Below the pieces are notes generated by a model. The model did no database searches. It had not been told where the DNA came from and worked only from the letters and a program-made list of their open reading frames with translations. Positions 16,885-25,116 of a stretch of DNA of 34,321 bases are shown here, one piece after another (the stretch's first letter is position 1; the number at the start of each line of letters is the position of its first letter). The DNA is taken from the IMG/VR virus record IMGVR_UViG_3300029913_000071, positions 1 through 34,321 of that record. One strand, given 5' to 3'. Source of the stretch: a virus. The position numbers and the translations under genes are program-made.

Positions 16885-18834
16885 ATGAGTACTTTTTTGG
16901 GATGGTCCAGTAATTTAATTTCTAGTGGTGCGACTTCTTCCAGCATGCAGGCCACTTTCGCTTCATTGCTAACAACTACTGGCGCAACCCCTTGGCAGGT
17001 TGTACGTCAAGCTGTTATTCCTACTTCAATTATAGGAACAATGGCTACTCCAGGTAATGCCTTTGATATGACTTCTACCACTGTTGCTACACAGGCCACT
17101 TTACCAGCTTCTGTGGGAGCAAATATTACAGCTGGATTTATACCAACTTATATGTATGTTCAAGTAGGTAATTCTAGTAGTCTCAATTATGCTCCTATTA
17201 CTTTTACACTAGACTATTCATCAAATGGATCTACATGGACTACTCTTCAAACCTTTACTGGACAAATTAATTGGCAATATGCTGAACGTAGAAAATATGC
17301 TATTACAGGAGCTACTTCACAAACTTATTGGAGAATAAATATCACTGCTGTAGTCTCTGGAACTACCTGCTATGTTGCAGGTTGGACTTTAGAAGACATA
17401 AATGGCAATTGGCTTACCACACAAAACTTTTTTGACTGTATTCCACCTACTACTGAAACAATAGGTAATAGTTATTCCAGAGACGTTTTACGGTGGTTAT
17501 TTCCAAGTGCTGGAACTTCTATTCTTTTACGATCAGTTCAGGAGTTATTACTACCATTACCTGAACTATATATATTTAATAGTCCAACAGCAGGAGCCGT
17601 AACTTTAAGTATTACCATTAATAGTAATACAGTATCTTTTGTAGGTTCTACTAGTAATACAGCTATTAAAAATGCTAGGGGTTTGTATGAGGCATGTAAG
17701 ACTAGCACTAATGCTAATTTCTTGGCATGGAATTGGTATTGGCCAACTGCATTAGAGAGCGCTGGCGCTTGTATTCTTGCTACACAGGTTACTCCAGCAA
17801 TGAATGTAGCTATAACTTCTTCTAATATAAGTAATAGCCCATCAACCTCTGTATATACTACTCCTTTAGTACAGGGAAGTAGTTTTTCTTTTGGAACTTC
17901 TATAACTACTGATGTTATTAATGGTTGGATTTACTATTTACAAATTTGTTCAAGAGGTATAGCAATTGCCTCTAAAACAAATACTGCATATACTATGCCA
18001 ATACATGCTTGTTATGGAGATAATGTTTCTGCTATATCCCAAATTCCAGTATCTGACTTAGCAGCCTATGGATTACCCTGCACAATAGTTGAGTTGTTAG
18101 TTGGTTACGACGATGTTGTTGCTAATACTAGTGGATATGGATCCCCTTCTCATTTTTGGGTAGTGCCTAGCAACACTTTTACTCAAACTGCAGTGGATAC
18201 TTATGGGGCGGACAGCCCTAATTTATCTGCTTTTACCCATTTTAGTATTGCAGCAGAACTACAAGATTCCCCATCTAATATTAATACGCTTAATATTGCT
18301 TTTCCTAATAATAGTTGTACTGCAACTTATTATAGTCAGATGAATGGAGAAGGGCTATTTAATGGAGCTGATTCAGGTACTTTTTTTTCTATTCATAGAT
18401 TAAGCTGTATTACTATACCGGGATATGTATATAGTAACTTGTCATCATATTCCGCGCTGCCGGCTCGAATAATTGGTCCAAATTACTATAATTTAGATTG
18501 GTATAAATTTACAGGAATTGCGCCAACTAATGAGCAGTTATTAATTTCACCATGTAATGACTTTACTACTACTATTTCTAGTACAGGATTAAAAACAGAT
18601 ACTACCTTAACAGTTGCTTCTACTTCAGGATTTCCAACTTCTGGATGGCTTGTTTTAGATGGAGAAATAATAAGTTATTCTAGTACAACATCAACTACTT
18701 TTGCTGGATGTGTTAGAGGAAATTATGCCACTTCACCAATTACTCCAATAGCTGGAACTACGTTATATATAGCAGGATGGTATTGTTTTATAGTTCAGGG
18801 GTTGTTGTTTGGCGGGTATATTACGCCTAGTTAA
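16885..18834 (+). CDS. Adhesin-like tail protein with a carbohydrate-binding-like domain
   Basis: This 649-residue protein starts behind GAGAGACTTTATATT. Residues about 80-170 form a jelly-roll segment with W-T-T-L-Q-T-F-T-G-Q, a central W, AERRKYAITG and Y-W-R-I-N-I, resembling the F5/8 type C (discoidin/galactose-binding) fold used to bind sugars. The middle is rich in Trp, Tyr and Cys and has no recognised family. Residues about 575-630 carry a second known phage motif: T-S-G-F-P-T-S-G-W-L-V-L-D-G-E-I-I-S-Y followed by F-x-G-C-V-R-G, a small beta domain of virion proteins. Together these suggest a receptor-binding or decoration protein. Sugar binding is inferred from fold resemblance only. 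Confidence 0.65.
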   Translation: MSTFLGWSSNLISSGATSSSMQATFASLLTTTGATPWQVVRQAVIPTSIIGTMATPGNAFDMTSTTVATQATLPASVGANITAGFIPTYMYVQVGNSSSLNYAPITFTLDYSSNGSTWTTLQTFTGQINWQYAERRKYAITGATSQTYWRINITAVVSGTTCYVAGWTLEDINGNWLTTQNFFDCIPPTTETIGNSYSRDVLRWLFPSAGTSILLRSVQELLLPLPELYIFNSPTAGAVTLSITINSNTVSFVGSTSNTAIKNARGLYEACKTSTNANFLAWNWYWPTALESAGACILATQVTPAMNVAITSSNISNSPSTSVYTTPLVQGSSFSFGTSITTDVINGWIYYLQICSRGIAIASKTNTAYTMPIHACYGDNVSAISQIPVSDLAAYGLPCTIVELLVGYDDVVANTSGYGSPSHFWVVPSNTFTQTAVDTYGADSPNLSAFTHFSIAAELQDSPSNINTLNIAFPNNSCTATYYSQMNGEGLFNGADSGTFFSIHRLSCITIPGYVYSNLSSYSALPARIIGPNYYNLDWYKFTGIAPTNEQLLISPCNDFTTTISSTGLKTDTTLTVASTSGFPTSGWLVLDGEIISYSSTTSTTFAGCVRGNYATSPITPIAGTTLYIAGWYCFIVQGLLFGGYITPS

Positions 18835-18908
18835 TTTAATATTTAATATAGTAAGTTATATTTATATGTATTTAGAAACTATTAGCTAAAATAAAAGGAT
18901 TATAATTT

Positions 18909-19247
18909 ATGTCAGCACCTGTAAAAACAATATTAGCACCTACAGGATTAAATAATAGTGGTTTCTATAAAAGCCTGCCTATTTCTTTTACTATCAGACA
19001 TTCTGTTAGGCTTTCTAATATGTTTATGGTCTCTTCACCAGTTTTTAATAATCCTCTTGGTGAGAAATTTGCTATTCCAGTTCCTTATATTGGTATAACT
19101 TTTATACAAAATAAGGTTATAATAAAATCTGTAAAAACATTAGATATGTTTATGGTAATAAATACATTTCCAGCAGTTTATACAGCAGTTGTCTTACGTC
19201 CAACTTATGGTCAATTATGGCCATTAAGTGGTACAAGCCCTTATTAA
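18909..19247 (+). CDS. Hypothetical small structural-region protein, 112 residues
   Basis: Starts at ATG behind AAAAGGATTATAATTT, in an AT-rich 74-base gap after the adhesin gene in which nothing else is seen. The protein is beta-rich, with alternating hydrophobic residues and Pro/Gly turns, and repeats Met-Phe-Met-Val twice (about residues 38-41 and 78-81), suggesting two similar halves. No signal peptide, membrane segment or known family is visible. Position after the fibre genes suggests a virion or fibre-assembly accessory. It is the last gene before a candidate sigma-28-like promoter. Confidence 0.55.
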   Translation: MSAPVKTILAPTGLNNSGFYKSLPISFTIRHSVRLSNMFMVSSPVFNNPLGEKFAIPVPYIGITFIQNKVIIKSVKTLDMFMVINTFPAVYTAVVLRPTYGQLWPLSGTSPY

Positions 19248-19276
19248 AATATGATATATTAAATTACAAAAAATAT

Positions 19277-19302
19277 TAAAGTTTTTTATCATTTACCGAT
19301 AC
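19277..19302 (+). promoter_or_regulatory. Candidate FliA/sigma-28-type late promoter
   Basis: TAAAGTTT (19277-19284) is a perfect match to the FliA -35 consensus. It is followed by 10 bases and ACCGATAC (19295-19302), which matches GCCGATAA at 6 of 8 positions; the spacer is one base shorter than the ideal 11. A sigma-70-like TATAAT also occurs at 19304-19309 but lacks a -35 partner at normal spacing. A start near 19309-19311 would give a leader of about 70 bases before the ATG at 19379 and would exclude use of the ATG at 19310. Confidence 0.5.
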
Positions 19303-19366
19303 TTATAATATGAGTGGTAGATTAATAAATAGGAAAAAAGCTAAACAACCTAAATTGGTTTTGTTT

Positions 19367-19374
19367 AAAAGGAG
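19367..19374 (+). promoter_or_regulatory. Strong ribosome binding site deciding the start at 19379
   Basis: AAAAGGAG lies 4 bases before the ATG at 19379. It is one of the fullest Shine-Dalgarno matches in the window, where AAGGA is usual. The in-frame ATG at 19310 has no such site, so 19379 is the preferred start. Confidence 0.7.
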
Positions 19375-19378
19375 TTTC

Positions 19379-19693
19379 ATGCTAGTAAATTTTTCTCAGG
19401 TTCTTAAGGATCCAGATGGTGGAGAGCTTAAATTAGATGCTACTTCTTCTGCTCTTACGCTGAAGGAAATTTCTAAGCTTTCTATTAAGGCAGTTCTTCC
19501 AGATGACTCACAGATAAGTTATGCTGATAAGCTTAACTGGGCACGATTAAGTGACCAAATTTCTAAGTCGGGTGATGAACCTATTAATGTAGATAGTGCT
19601 AAAGTTGCTCAGCTTAAGGAGCGTATTAGTAAAGTATTTCCTAGTATTGGTGTAGTCTATTCTATTGAGGTTGCCTTGGAAGGTACTATTTAA
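19379..19693 (+). CDS. Probable highly expressed 104-residue phage protein
   Basis: The start at 19379 is chosen for its strong ribosome binding site. The protein opens MLVNFSQVLKDPDG and continues with an A-L-T-L-K-E-I-S segment, a D-K-L-N-W-A-R-L helix and a V-A-Q-L-K-E-R-I helix. This layout (short N-terminal strand, D-x-x-G, then L-T-L and two helices) matches a small family often found in phages and prophages, about 100 residues long and of unknown role. Codons such as GCT, AAG, CTT and CGT are more frequent here than in neighbouring genes. It has its own candidate promoter upstream and a hairpin terminator downstream, so it is probably expressed alone and strongly. Function not known. 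Confidence 0.7.
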   Translation: MLVNFSQVLKDPDGGELKLDATSSALTLKEISKLSIKAVLPDDSQISYADKLNWARLSDQISKSGDEPINVDSAKVAQLKERISKVFPSIGVVYSIEVALEGTI

Positions 19694-19718
19694 TTTTTTA
19701 AAATAGATCTAAAGTAGA

Positions 19719-19749
19719 TAAAAGAGCCCGATTAATTTCAGGCTTTTTA
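19719..19749 (+). terminator. Probable Rho-independent terminator after the 104-residue gene
   Basis: AGCC (19725-19728) pairs with GGCT (19741-19744); the stem can extend with a G-A/T-C pair past one mismatch, and outward by A-T pairs. TTTTTATTT follows. The hairpin is short but sits in the 73-base gap after the stop at 19693, where a unit end is expected. Confidence 0.55.
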
Positions 19750-19766
19750 TTTAAGAGTTAAGTTGT

Positions 19767-20219
19767 ATGAGAGAGCAAATTATTGTACCAAAAGCTAATA
19801 AAAAAGAAGATGGTTTTTATATGGAGATAGTGATAGAACCACAGGATCCAAAAAAACTATCTGAACTATCTAAGCAACTTACTAAGGAATTATTTCCAAA
19901 ATTAATGGAAAAAATAAAAAAAGAGGTTCCAGAAATTTTAACTTCTAATAATTTTTTTGGTGCTGCTGAAGAGTACATGTTTGAGAATAAGATACAATTC
20001 TCCAAAGAAATACGAAATAAGTATGCTAAAGCTATTTATGATGACTTTATAAGAGTCTTAGATGATGTCCTAGTATATAATACAGAAGATGGAATGTTAT
20101 ATATAAGTCCTTATGTTTTAGATTTAGAATTTGGTTCTTTTTATACTCCAGGAATACATTTTTTGAGTAAATGTATAGAAGATTATTTTGACGATTTTAG
20201 TAAAAAACAAAGACAATAG
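19767..20219 (+). CDS. Hypothetical tail/neck-like protein, 150 residues
   Basis: Starts at ATG behind AAGAGTTAAGTTGT. Residues about 25-75 are Lys/Glu-rich helices. The C-terminal part has ISPYVLDLEFGSFYTPGIHF followed by a final acidic helix. A Y-x-x-x-L-E-F-G-(S/T) strand, a Pro, then F-L and a closing helix is the arrangement of HK97 gp10-like tail-completion proteins, which are of similar length. The resemblance is limited to this stretch, so the assignment is tentative. Genes downstream follow within about 12 bases each, suggesting a small cluster of connector or tail proteins. An in-frame ATG at 19821 is a less likely start. It ends in TAG. Confidence 0.6.
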   Translation: MREQIIVPKANKKEDGFYMEIVIEPQDPKKLSELSKQLTKELFPKLMEKIKKEVPEILTSNNFFGAAEEYMFENKIQFSKEIRNKYAKAIYDDFIRVLDDVLVYNTEDGMLYISPYVLDLEFGSFYTPGIHFLSKCIEDYFDDFSKKQRQ

Positions 20220-20230
20220 GAATTAAGTTT

Positions 20231-20734
20231 ATGGCTCTTAGAACTAGTAATTATAATTATAGCGACCAGACTCCAAATGGATTGGCTGATTTTCTTTTTA
20301 TTAACTCAACTGACATAGAAGAAATTTCATTATTTGGTGTTAAAACTATATATTATAAATTAAACCAATTCCAAGAAAATTTTGACCCTGTTTACAGAGA
20401 CTTATTATCCTCTAAAAACTTTTTAGATCCAATAGAATTATATTCTTACTTTAAGGTAGAAGAAGCTACTACTCATGGTGTAGATATAATAGGCTCCTCA
20501 CAAGTAGCAGAAAGAACTGGCGATATTTGGTTTAACATATCCTCATTAGAACATATCTTAGGAAGAGTTCCTATAATAGGAGATGTTGTAACTAATAATC
20601 AAATACATCAGATGTTTGAAATATTTGGAATATCAAAAGAGCTTTTTAGACTAGGAAGACCTTTACGTTATCATATAAAAGTTAGATTATATCAAAATCA
20701 GGCTGGTTTTGATACTTATAATAAACCAAGTTAA
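20231..20734 (+). CDS. Virion protein, possibly neck or head-tail connector
   Basis: This 167-residue protein starts behind AATAGGAATTAAGTTT. It has a Y-Y-K-L-N-Q-F segment near residue 43, DPVYRDLLSSKNFLDPIELY, then E-x-x-T-x-x-G-V-D-I-I-G, a RVPIIGDVV turn, MFEIFGISKELFRLG and a final R-Y-H-I-K-V-R-L-Y strand. The sequence E..T..G.D....., P-x-x-G-D-x-V, F-E-I, then a closing strand is common in neck or connector proteins of large myophages, but I cannot name the family with certainty. It lies directly after the gp10-like candidate, so both may sit at the head-tail joint. Confidence in the gene is high, in the role modest. Confidence 0.6.
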   Translation: MALRTSNYNYSDQTPNGLADFLFINSTDIEEISLFGVKTIYYKLNQFQENFDPVYRDLLSSKNFLDPIELYSYFKVEEATTHGVDIIGSSQVAERTGDIWFNISSLEHILGRVPIIGDVVTNNQIHQMFEIFGISKELFRLGRPLRYHIKVRLYQNQAGFDTYNKPS

Positions 20735-20748
20735 TATAAGGATATATT

Positions 20749-21024
20749 ATGACCATCACTAAAACTGAAAATGTATTTATCCCGTCTTCTACTTCATCTG
20801 GTTCTGGAAGTGTTAGCTATAATACAGCTACATCTACACATTCAGGAAATATAACACTTAAATGGTTGGGAGGTTCGTTAATTTTCTCAAGTGTGTCAGA
20901 CTATCAAGATTTTATTACAAATGTTATTATTCCATTAACTAATGTGATAAATTCCCCTTCAGGTAGTGGTAGTGGCTATGTTGCTATGATTCCAGGCGTA
21001 GCAGGAAGCGATAAGGTAATATAA
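20749..21024 (+). CDS. Hypothetical Ser/Gly-rich small protein, 91 residues
   Basis: Starts at ATG behind TAAGGATATATT, 14 bases after the previous stop. The N-terminal 35 residues are Ser/Thr/Gly-rich and probably flexible. Residues about 36-65 (LKWLGGSLIFSSVSDYQDFI) look folded, and the end is again Ser/Gly-rich. No family is recognised. The spacing and ribosome binding site match the surrounding operon, supporting a real gene. Confidence 0.55.
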   Translation: MTITKTENVFIPSSTSSGSGSVSYNTATSTHSGNITLKWLGGSLIFSSVSDYQDFITNVIIPLTNVINSPSGSGSGYVAMIPGVAGSDKVI

Positions 21025-21027
21025 TCT

Positions 21028-21234
21028 ATGCCTAAGACCATTATAAAACCATCAGAAAATCTAAATACAAAAAATGAAGAGGAGATGCTTACTTTAATAA
21101 CTTCAAGTGATACTAGGCTATCCGAGGATATAGTTACAGAATTTATTGCTTCATATACTGATTTAAAAACAGAATACAATAAACTTAAAATTTGTTTAAA
21201 TAAATATAATAAGCTTAAACAAATAAATAATTAA
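21028..21234 (+). CDS. Hypothetical small charged helical protein, 68 residues
   Basis: Starts 3 bases after the previous stop, probably translated by coupling since the nearest purine-rich site (AAGG at about 21013-21016) lies inside the upstream gene. The protein is Lys/Glu/Leu-rich and almost wholly helical, with a heptad-like L-K-T-E-Y-N-K-L-K end that could form a coiled coil. No known family. It could be a small assembly or scaffold helper; nothing more can be said from sequence. Confidence 0.5.
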   Translation: MPKTIIKPSENLNTKNEEEMLTLITSSDTRLSEDIVTEFIASYTDLKTEYNKLKICLNKYNKLKQINN

Positions 21235-21255
21235 TTAATCTTGGGGAAATTAGTA

Positions 21256-21807
21256 ATGGACAGCAATGAATATTTATTTACTGATTCAGAAAATCAGAGA
21301 AGTAAGAAAAAAGACACTTCTACAAGTGCTTTATTGGAACACAGAGCAGATGATGCTTTGCTTCATGCTTTATCTTTAGTTCTTTCTAGTAATAGTGAGT
21401 ATGCTAGAAGTATACATTCCTTACTTGAAAATGATTTAAACAATGGTCACACAATAGATGAAGTAGATAATAAAGTAAGAGAATTATTAGAGCAAACTGA
21501 AAAGTTAATAAATAGCCAGGATGAGTTATCTACATTATTAACTACTTTTAATAATGAATATAAAGATGTAGTTCAAACAGCAATGATAAAGTCTAATGAA
21601 AAGCAACAAGAGTATATGAATTCTAAATTTTCTTCTTTGTTTCTTAATTTAGGACTAAAATCTGATGGTACTGAATATTCTCCTATAGATAAATTCTTTA
21701 TTAAATTAAAAACTACTTTAAGCAATCAACTTTGGCTATTATTTGTTGGGATTATTTTATATCATATAGCATTAACTATAGTTAAAAAGTATTTAGGTGG
21801 GGCATAG
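21256..21807 (+). CDS. Coiled-coil protein with a C-terminal membrane anchor
   Basis: The ATG at 21256 is chosen because GGGGA lies 8 bases before it; an upstream TTG at 21241 would have no ribosome binding site. The 183-residue protein is charged and helical through about residue 150, with acidic heptad-like stretches (ELLEQTEKLINSQDEL). The last about 25 residues hold one hydrophobic segment (LWLLFVGIILYHIALTIV) followed by K-K-Y-L-G-G-A, the layout of a tail-anchored inner-membrane protein with its bulk in the cytoplasm. Membrane-anchored phage proteins in late regions can act in lysis, entry exclusion or assembly; the sequence does not choose among these. Confidence 0.65.
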   Translation: MDSNEYLFTDSENQRSKKKDTSTSALLEHRADDALLHALSLVLSSNSEYARSIHSLLENDLNNGHTIDEVDNKVRELLEQTEKLINSQDELSTLLTTFNNEYKDVVQTAMIKSNEKQQEYMNSKFSSLFLNLGLKSDGTEYSPIDKFFIKLKTTLSNQLWLLFVGIILYHIALTIVKKYLGGA

Positions 21808-21813
21808 TCTTAA

Positions 21814-23379
21814 ATGAATAATAAAAATATATCAGATATTCTAAATGAATCTGCTCAAGGATTAAATTTATCTTTTGACATTTTTGATTCAAGTAAAGTA
21901 TATAATATAGTGGAATTTTGTGATGTATTCTTAAAAATGCCAAAAGAGAATTCTATAGATTTTTGTAATAAGCATATAGGATTATTTGATAGTGTTCAGG
22001 TAAAGCAAGAAACTTTAATTGAAGGTCCTATAGCTTCTGCTATAGGAGATAAAATAAAATCTTGGGCAGATGTTGGTGGTAATATAAGAGGTTTACGTGG
22101 TAGAAAAGGAATATCTACCCCAAGACCTGCTTTAGCTCCAAGCCCCTTGAATTTAGTAGGAAAAGCCAAGAATTTTTTAGGAACTAATTCAGCAGTAATT
22201 CAAAGTAGCCCTATGATTAAAGTTTCTAACAATAGGGCAGGAACTACTGATTATTATGTGTTTCCAAGTCTTAATTTAAAAAATCCAGGACACTATGAAA
22301 TTTTACAGGATATAATCAAAGGCAAGACCTCAGGAGATAGTGTTGCTTCTCAAGTTAATGATGGGGACCCTGAGAGATTTGCTGCTCAACGAAATAATAA
22401 AATAACTAATATAGATGTCAAATTAGCAGGTGCTTCAGACCAAAGAGCAGGAATGACTAAGGCTTTACAGGATTTATCTGCTCTTATAAATACAAAACAA
22501 AAAGAACTAAATAATAATCTTGTTGTAAGTCCCCAAGAAGTAGCAGGAATTAAACAACAAGCCACAGATATTCTAAATCAATTATCTGCGGCAGCATCAC
22601 AGCCAGTTTCAAATCAAGAAGCAGAACAAACTGCTGATACTGCTATAAAACAAATAGACACTAAAGAACAAACAGCTACATCAGTTCAAGGCAAAGAAGG
22701 AATAACGGTTGGTGGAAATGAGACTAATACTCAGCCAATAACAAATCCTGCAGCTACTTCCAAGGCCTCTAATATTCCTAATCAGCAAACTATCAAGCCA
22801 GCTTCTATTGGTAATTCATTTAGAACTGCTTATAGAAATGCTTTACAACCAACTGGAACTCAAGCTTCCTTACAAAATGCTCCAAATACAGTTTCTCCAA
22901 ATACTTCTACTATGGCAAAACCAGGAGATATTGTAAATGCTACTCCATCATTATCTGCTAATTCTTTAAATCCACAACCTACAAGTAATGCTTCTAATAT
23001 ACCTTCTACTACTTTTGAACCACCTATAAATCAAGCACAAACGGCTTCTACAGCACAAGAGCTACCACAACAAGCAGTTCAAGCTTCTATAAATCAACCT
23101 AATACTATAAATCAATCGAATATTCCAGTTAATACCTTTACAACTACAAATCAAGCTACTAAACCAACTGTTCCAGCAACTACTCCAACTATTCCATCTA
23201 CACCAGAAAATCCAATGGCCCCTGTGGCTACTAATACTATAGGTGCTGATAATACTGCTGCTGGATTAGAAGGTACACCAGCATTTCAACAACGAATTAA
23301 TAAAATTAGAGGCTATAATCCAACTAATACCCAAAAGACTCCATTATTTACAAAAGGAAGTCCCTATTCAAGACTGTAA
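21814..23379 (+). CDS. Large low-complexity Gln/Asn/Thr/Pro-rich protein, 521 residues
   Basis: Starts at ATG 6 bases after the previous stop. Residues about 1-70 are folded-looking, with two Cys and a F-D-I-F-D motif. Residues about 70-120 include an Arg/Gly-rich stretch (GNIRGLRGRKG). Residues about 180-285 are helical and Gln/Asp/Lys-rich. From about 290 onward the chain is almost all Gln, Asn, Thr, Pro, Ser and Ala, likely disordered, until a short Arg/Lys-containing end. No enzyme motif is seen. Disordered tails of this kind occur in phage scaffolds, internal proteins and minor virion proteins. The following acidic protein may be its partner. Confidence 0.6.
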   Translation: MNNKNISDILNESAQGLNLSFDIFDSSKVYNIVEFCDVFLKMPKENSIDFCNKHIGLFDSVQVKQETLIEGPIASAIGDKIKSWADVGGNIRGLRGRKGISTPRPALAPSPLNLVGKAKNFLGTNSAVIQSSPMIKVSNNRAGTTDYYVFPSLNLKNPGHYEILQDIIKGKTSGDSVASQVNDGDPERFAAQRNNKITNIDVKLAGASDQRAGMTKALQDLSALINTKQKELNNNLVVSPQEVAGIKQQATDILNQLSAAASQPVSNQEAEQTADTAIKQIDTKEQTATSVQGKEGITVGGNETNTQPITNPAATSKASNIPNQQTIKPASIGNSFRTAYRNALQPTGTQASLQNAPNTVSPNTSTMAKPGDIVNATPSLSANSLNPQPTSNASNIPSTTFEPPINQAQTASTAQELPQQAVQASINQPNTINQSNIPVNTFTTTNQATKPTVPATTPTIPSTPENPMAPVATNTIGADNTAAGLEGTPAFQQRINKIRGYNPTNTQKTPLFTKGSPYSRL

Positions 23380-23405
23380 TTAAGTATAACTAAAGAGTGA
23401 CTAAT

Positions 23406-24263
23406 ATGATAGATAAAAACGAAACTTTTTCATTTACATTACTATTTAATGAGGATAGTGATAAAGTTATACTAATTAAGAAGGGTGAATATCCGGTTAA
23501 AGAACTAAATGAAGCTGACCAAGTGCTTTCTTCAGAGAATTCAGAAGATGAGGAAGCAATAAAAGGAATAATATCTAAAATTCCGGTATTTGAAGCAGCT
23601 GAACCTGGAAGTGAGGTTACTATAACAGAAACTTTAGGTGATTTAGAAGATAAATATGGAATCTCTATTGAAGAGTTAGAGGAAAGTGGAGAAAATTTAT
23701 CCAATGAACAAGAAAAATCAGAAAGTACAGAACATATCGAAAAAGTATTAGATAGACAATTAGAAGATGTATTTGAAAAAGAAAAAGAAGCAATGGGTGA
23801 ATACTCTTTAGATATTTTAACAGACCCAACAGCTATTATCCCAGAACATAAATCATTTTACACTACTCCAGAAGCATTCTTAGATGAGAGTGACGGATAT
23901 GAAGATATCTTTACTGCTCCAGAAATCATCACAGAGGCCGAGGAAGTTATTGAAGAGGGTGCTAGTATGGGAGAAGCAGTAAGTGCCTTTGTGAGAGAAG
24001 TAAAGCCAGGTAAACTGTATTATTCTAAAGATATTAAGGGATTATTTTCTATATTAAAAATATATAATCCAGAAGCACAGTTAGCCATATTAAATAAATT
24101 ACCCATGACAGGAAACATTGCTATAACAAGAGATGAAAATAACATAGCTTGTTTAAAAAGAACAGCAGTGTCAGAACCTTCAAAGAATATAGATAATAAT
24201 GAAATATCTGAGTTATTAAATGGTCCAGCAGATGTTAGTTACAAACCTTTTATTCGCTATTAA
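23406..24263 (+). CDS. Acidic hypothetical protein, 285 residues
   Basis: The ATG at 23406 is preferred because AAAGAG (23392-23397) lies 8 bases upstream; an in-frame GTG at 23397 overlaps that site. Residues 1-35 are beta-like; about 40-185 are extremely rich in Glu and Asp with Ser; about 190-245 form a more normal folded domain (VKPGKLYYSKDIKGLFSILK). Strong acidity over a long helical stretch is seen in prohead core and scaffold proteins, so a head-assembly role is possible but unproven. It is the last + strand gene before the bidirectional terminator. Confidence 0.6.
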   Translation: MIDKNETFSFTLLFNEDSDKVILIKKGEYPVKELNEADQVLSSENSEDEEAIKGIISKIPVFEAAEPGSEVTITETLGDLEDKYGISIEELEESGENLSNEQEKSESTEHIEKVLDRQLEDVFEKEKEAMGEYSLDILTDPTAIIPEHKSFYTTPEAFLDESDGYEDIFTAPEIITEAEEVIEEGASMGEAVSAFVREVKPGKLYYSKDIKGLFSILKIYNPEAQLAILNKLPMTGNIAITRDENNIACLKRTAVSEPSKNIDNNEISELLNGPADVSYKPFIRY

Positions 24264-24327
24264 ATAAAATAGTTGTAAAGTTTATGGCAACAAAATAATA
24301 AACCATTTATAAAAATATTTAAAAGCA

Positions 24328-24363
24328 TAAAAAAAGAGGAGCTTTTTAGGGCTCCTCGTTTTA
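24328..24363. terminator. Bidirectional Rho-independent terminator between convergent operons
   Basis: GAGGAGC (24336-24342) pairs perfectly with GCTCCTC (24351-24357) across an 8-base loop. A run of eight A precedes the stem (24328-24335) and GTTTTA follows, so the hairpin has a U-tract on both strands. It lies between the last + strand gene (stop at 24263) and the last minus-strand gene (stop at 24382), and would end both. Confidence 0.85.
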
Positions 24364-24381
24364 CTTTATAACCATATTTTA

Positions 24382-25116
24382 TTAGATTGTTATATTCCAA
24401 ATACTATCTTTAGCTGAAAATGGTCTCATCATTGCTCTTGGATATAGACATAAATTATATTTTTTAATTATTTCTAATTTTTCATTAGAAAATTTTCCAC
24501 TATTTTCTAATCTATTTAGAGCATTGTCATTATGTTCTTCAAATTCTTCTCTGATTTCCTTTAATAAATTGCACATAGCAGGTTCAGCAAATATATTCTT
24601 TCCAAAATCTCTATGAGATGTACCATCAAGGAATTCACACATATAAAAAGTATTTTCTTTAGGTAATCCACTATTAAACATTGTTAAATGACCCGCTTTG
24701 CTTTCTATGTCTAGAAAGCCATTTATATTAACAGCAAAATCAGGAGGCATTTGACTTCCGTTTGGCTGATACATAAAATATCCATTTTTTAGTGGTGTTT
24801 TATATGTAGTTTTGATTTGAGTCAATTTTTTAATCTGTTCAGCCTTTTCCATTTCAGTCAGTGCTTTGCCTTCCTTCGAGGATAGTTTATAATATATTTT
24901 TCCTGTTTGTCTAGTATATTCTTGTTGTAAATCATCTATGGTTGGATTTGTTTTCTGTTGTTCGTGTAAGCCATTATCTAATAGTATCTGTTTTATAGCA
25001 AGTTCTGTAATATTATCATTATTTTTAGTTGTTGTATTAGTTGTTTCTATTGCTAATGAACTACTAAAATTAGTTTCTTTTAATATAGTGATTAATTCCT
25101 CAATGGTTTTTAACAT
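24382..25116 (-). CDS. Probable restriction endonuclease, PD-(D/E)XK type
   Basis: This 244-residue protein has a helical N-terminus (about 1-100), then YQPNGSQMPPDF, a strand, and FLDIESKAG. P125-D126 and E138-x-K140 form the PD-x(n)-(D/E)-x-K active site of restriction endonucleases, and the following M-F-N-S-G-L-P-K...T-F-Y-M strand fits the same fold. The gene lies directly after a DNA methyltransferase gene, overlapping its end by 7 bases (ATGTTAA), so the two are translationally coupled. Together they look like a type II restriction-modification pair. The cut site cannot be read from sequence. A stand-alone nuclease that degrades host DNA is the main alternative. Confidence 0.75.
   Translation of the reverse strand: MLKTIEELITILKETNFSSSLAIETTNTTTKNNDNITELAIKQILLDNGLHEQQKTNPTIDDLQQEYTRQTGKIYYKLSSKEGKALTEMEKAEQIKKLTQIKTTYKTPLKNGYFMYQPNGSQMPPDFAVNINGFLDIESKAGHLTMFNSGLPKENTFYMCEFLDGTSHRDFGKNIFAEPAMCNLLKEIREEFEEHNDNALNRLENSGKFSNEKLEIIKKYNLCLYPRAMMRPFSAKDSIWNITI

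Noticed and set aside
19310-19378. Longer start for the 104-residue protein at 19310
   Set aside because: There is no ribosome binding site at 19310, the ATG would be at or before the predicted transcription start, and a strong site directly precedes the ATG at 19379.
19710-19733. Sigma-28-like site TAAAGTAG ... CCCGATTA before the gene at 19767
   Set aside because: The -35 match is partial, the spacing is about two bases too short, and the -10 overlaps the terminator hairpin.
24275-24301. Perfect -35 match TAAAGTTT near 24275
   Set aside because: The sequence 11 bases downstream (ATAATAAA) does not match GCCGATAA, and transcription would run straight into the terminator at 24336.
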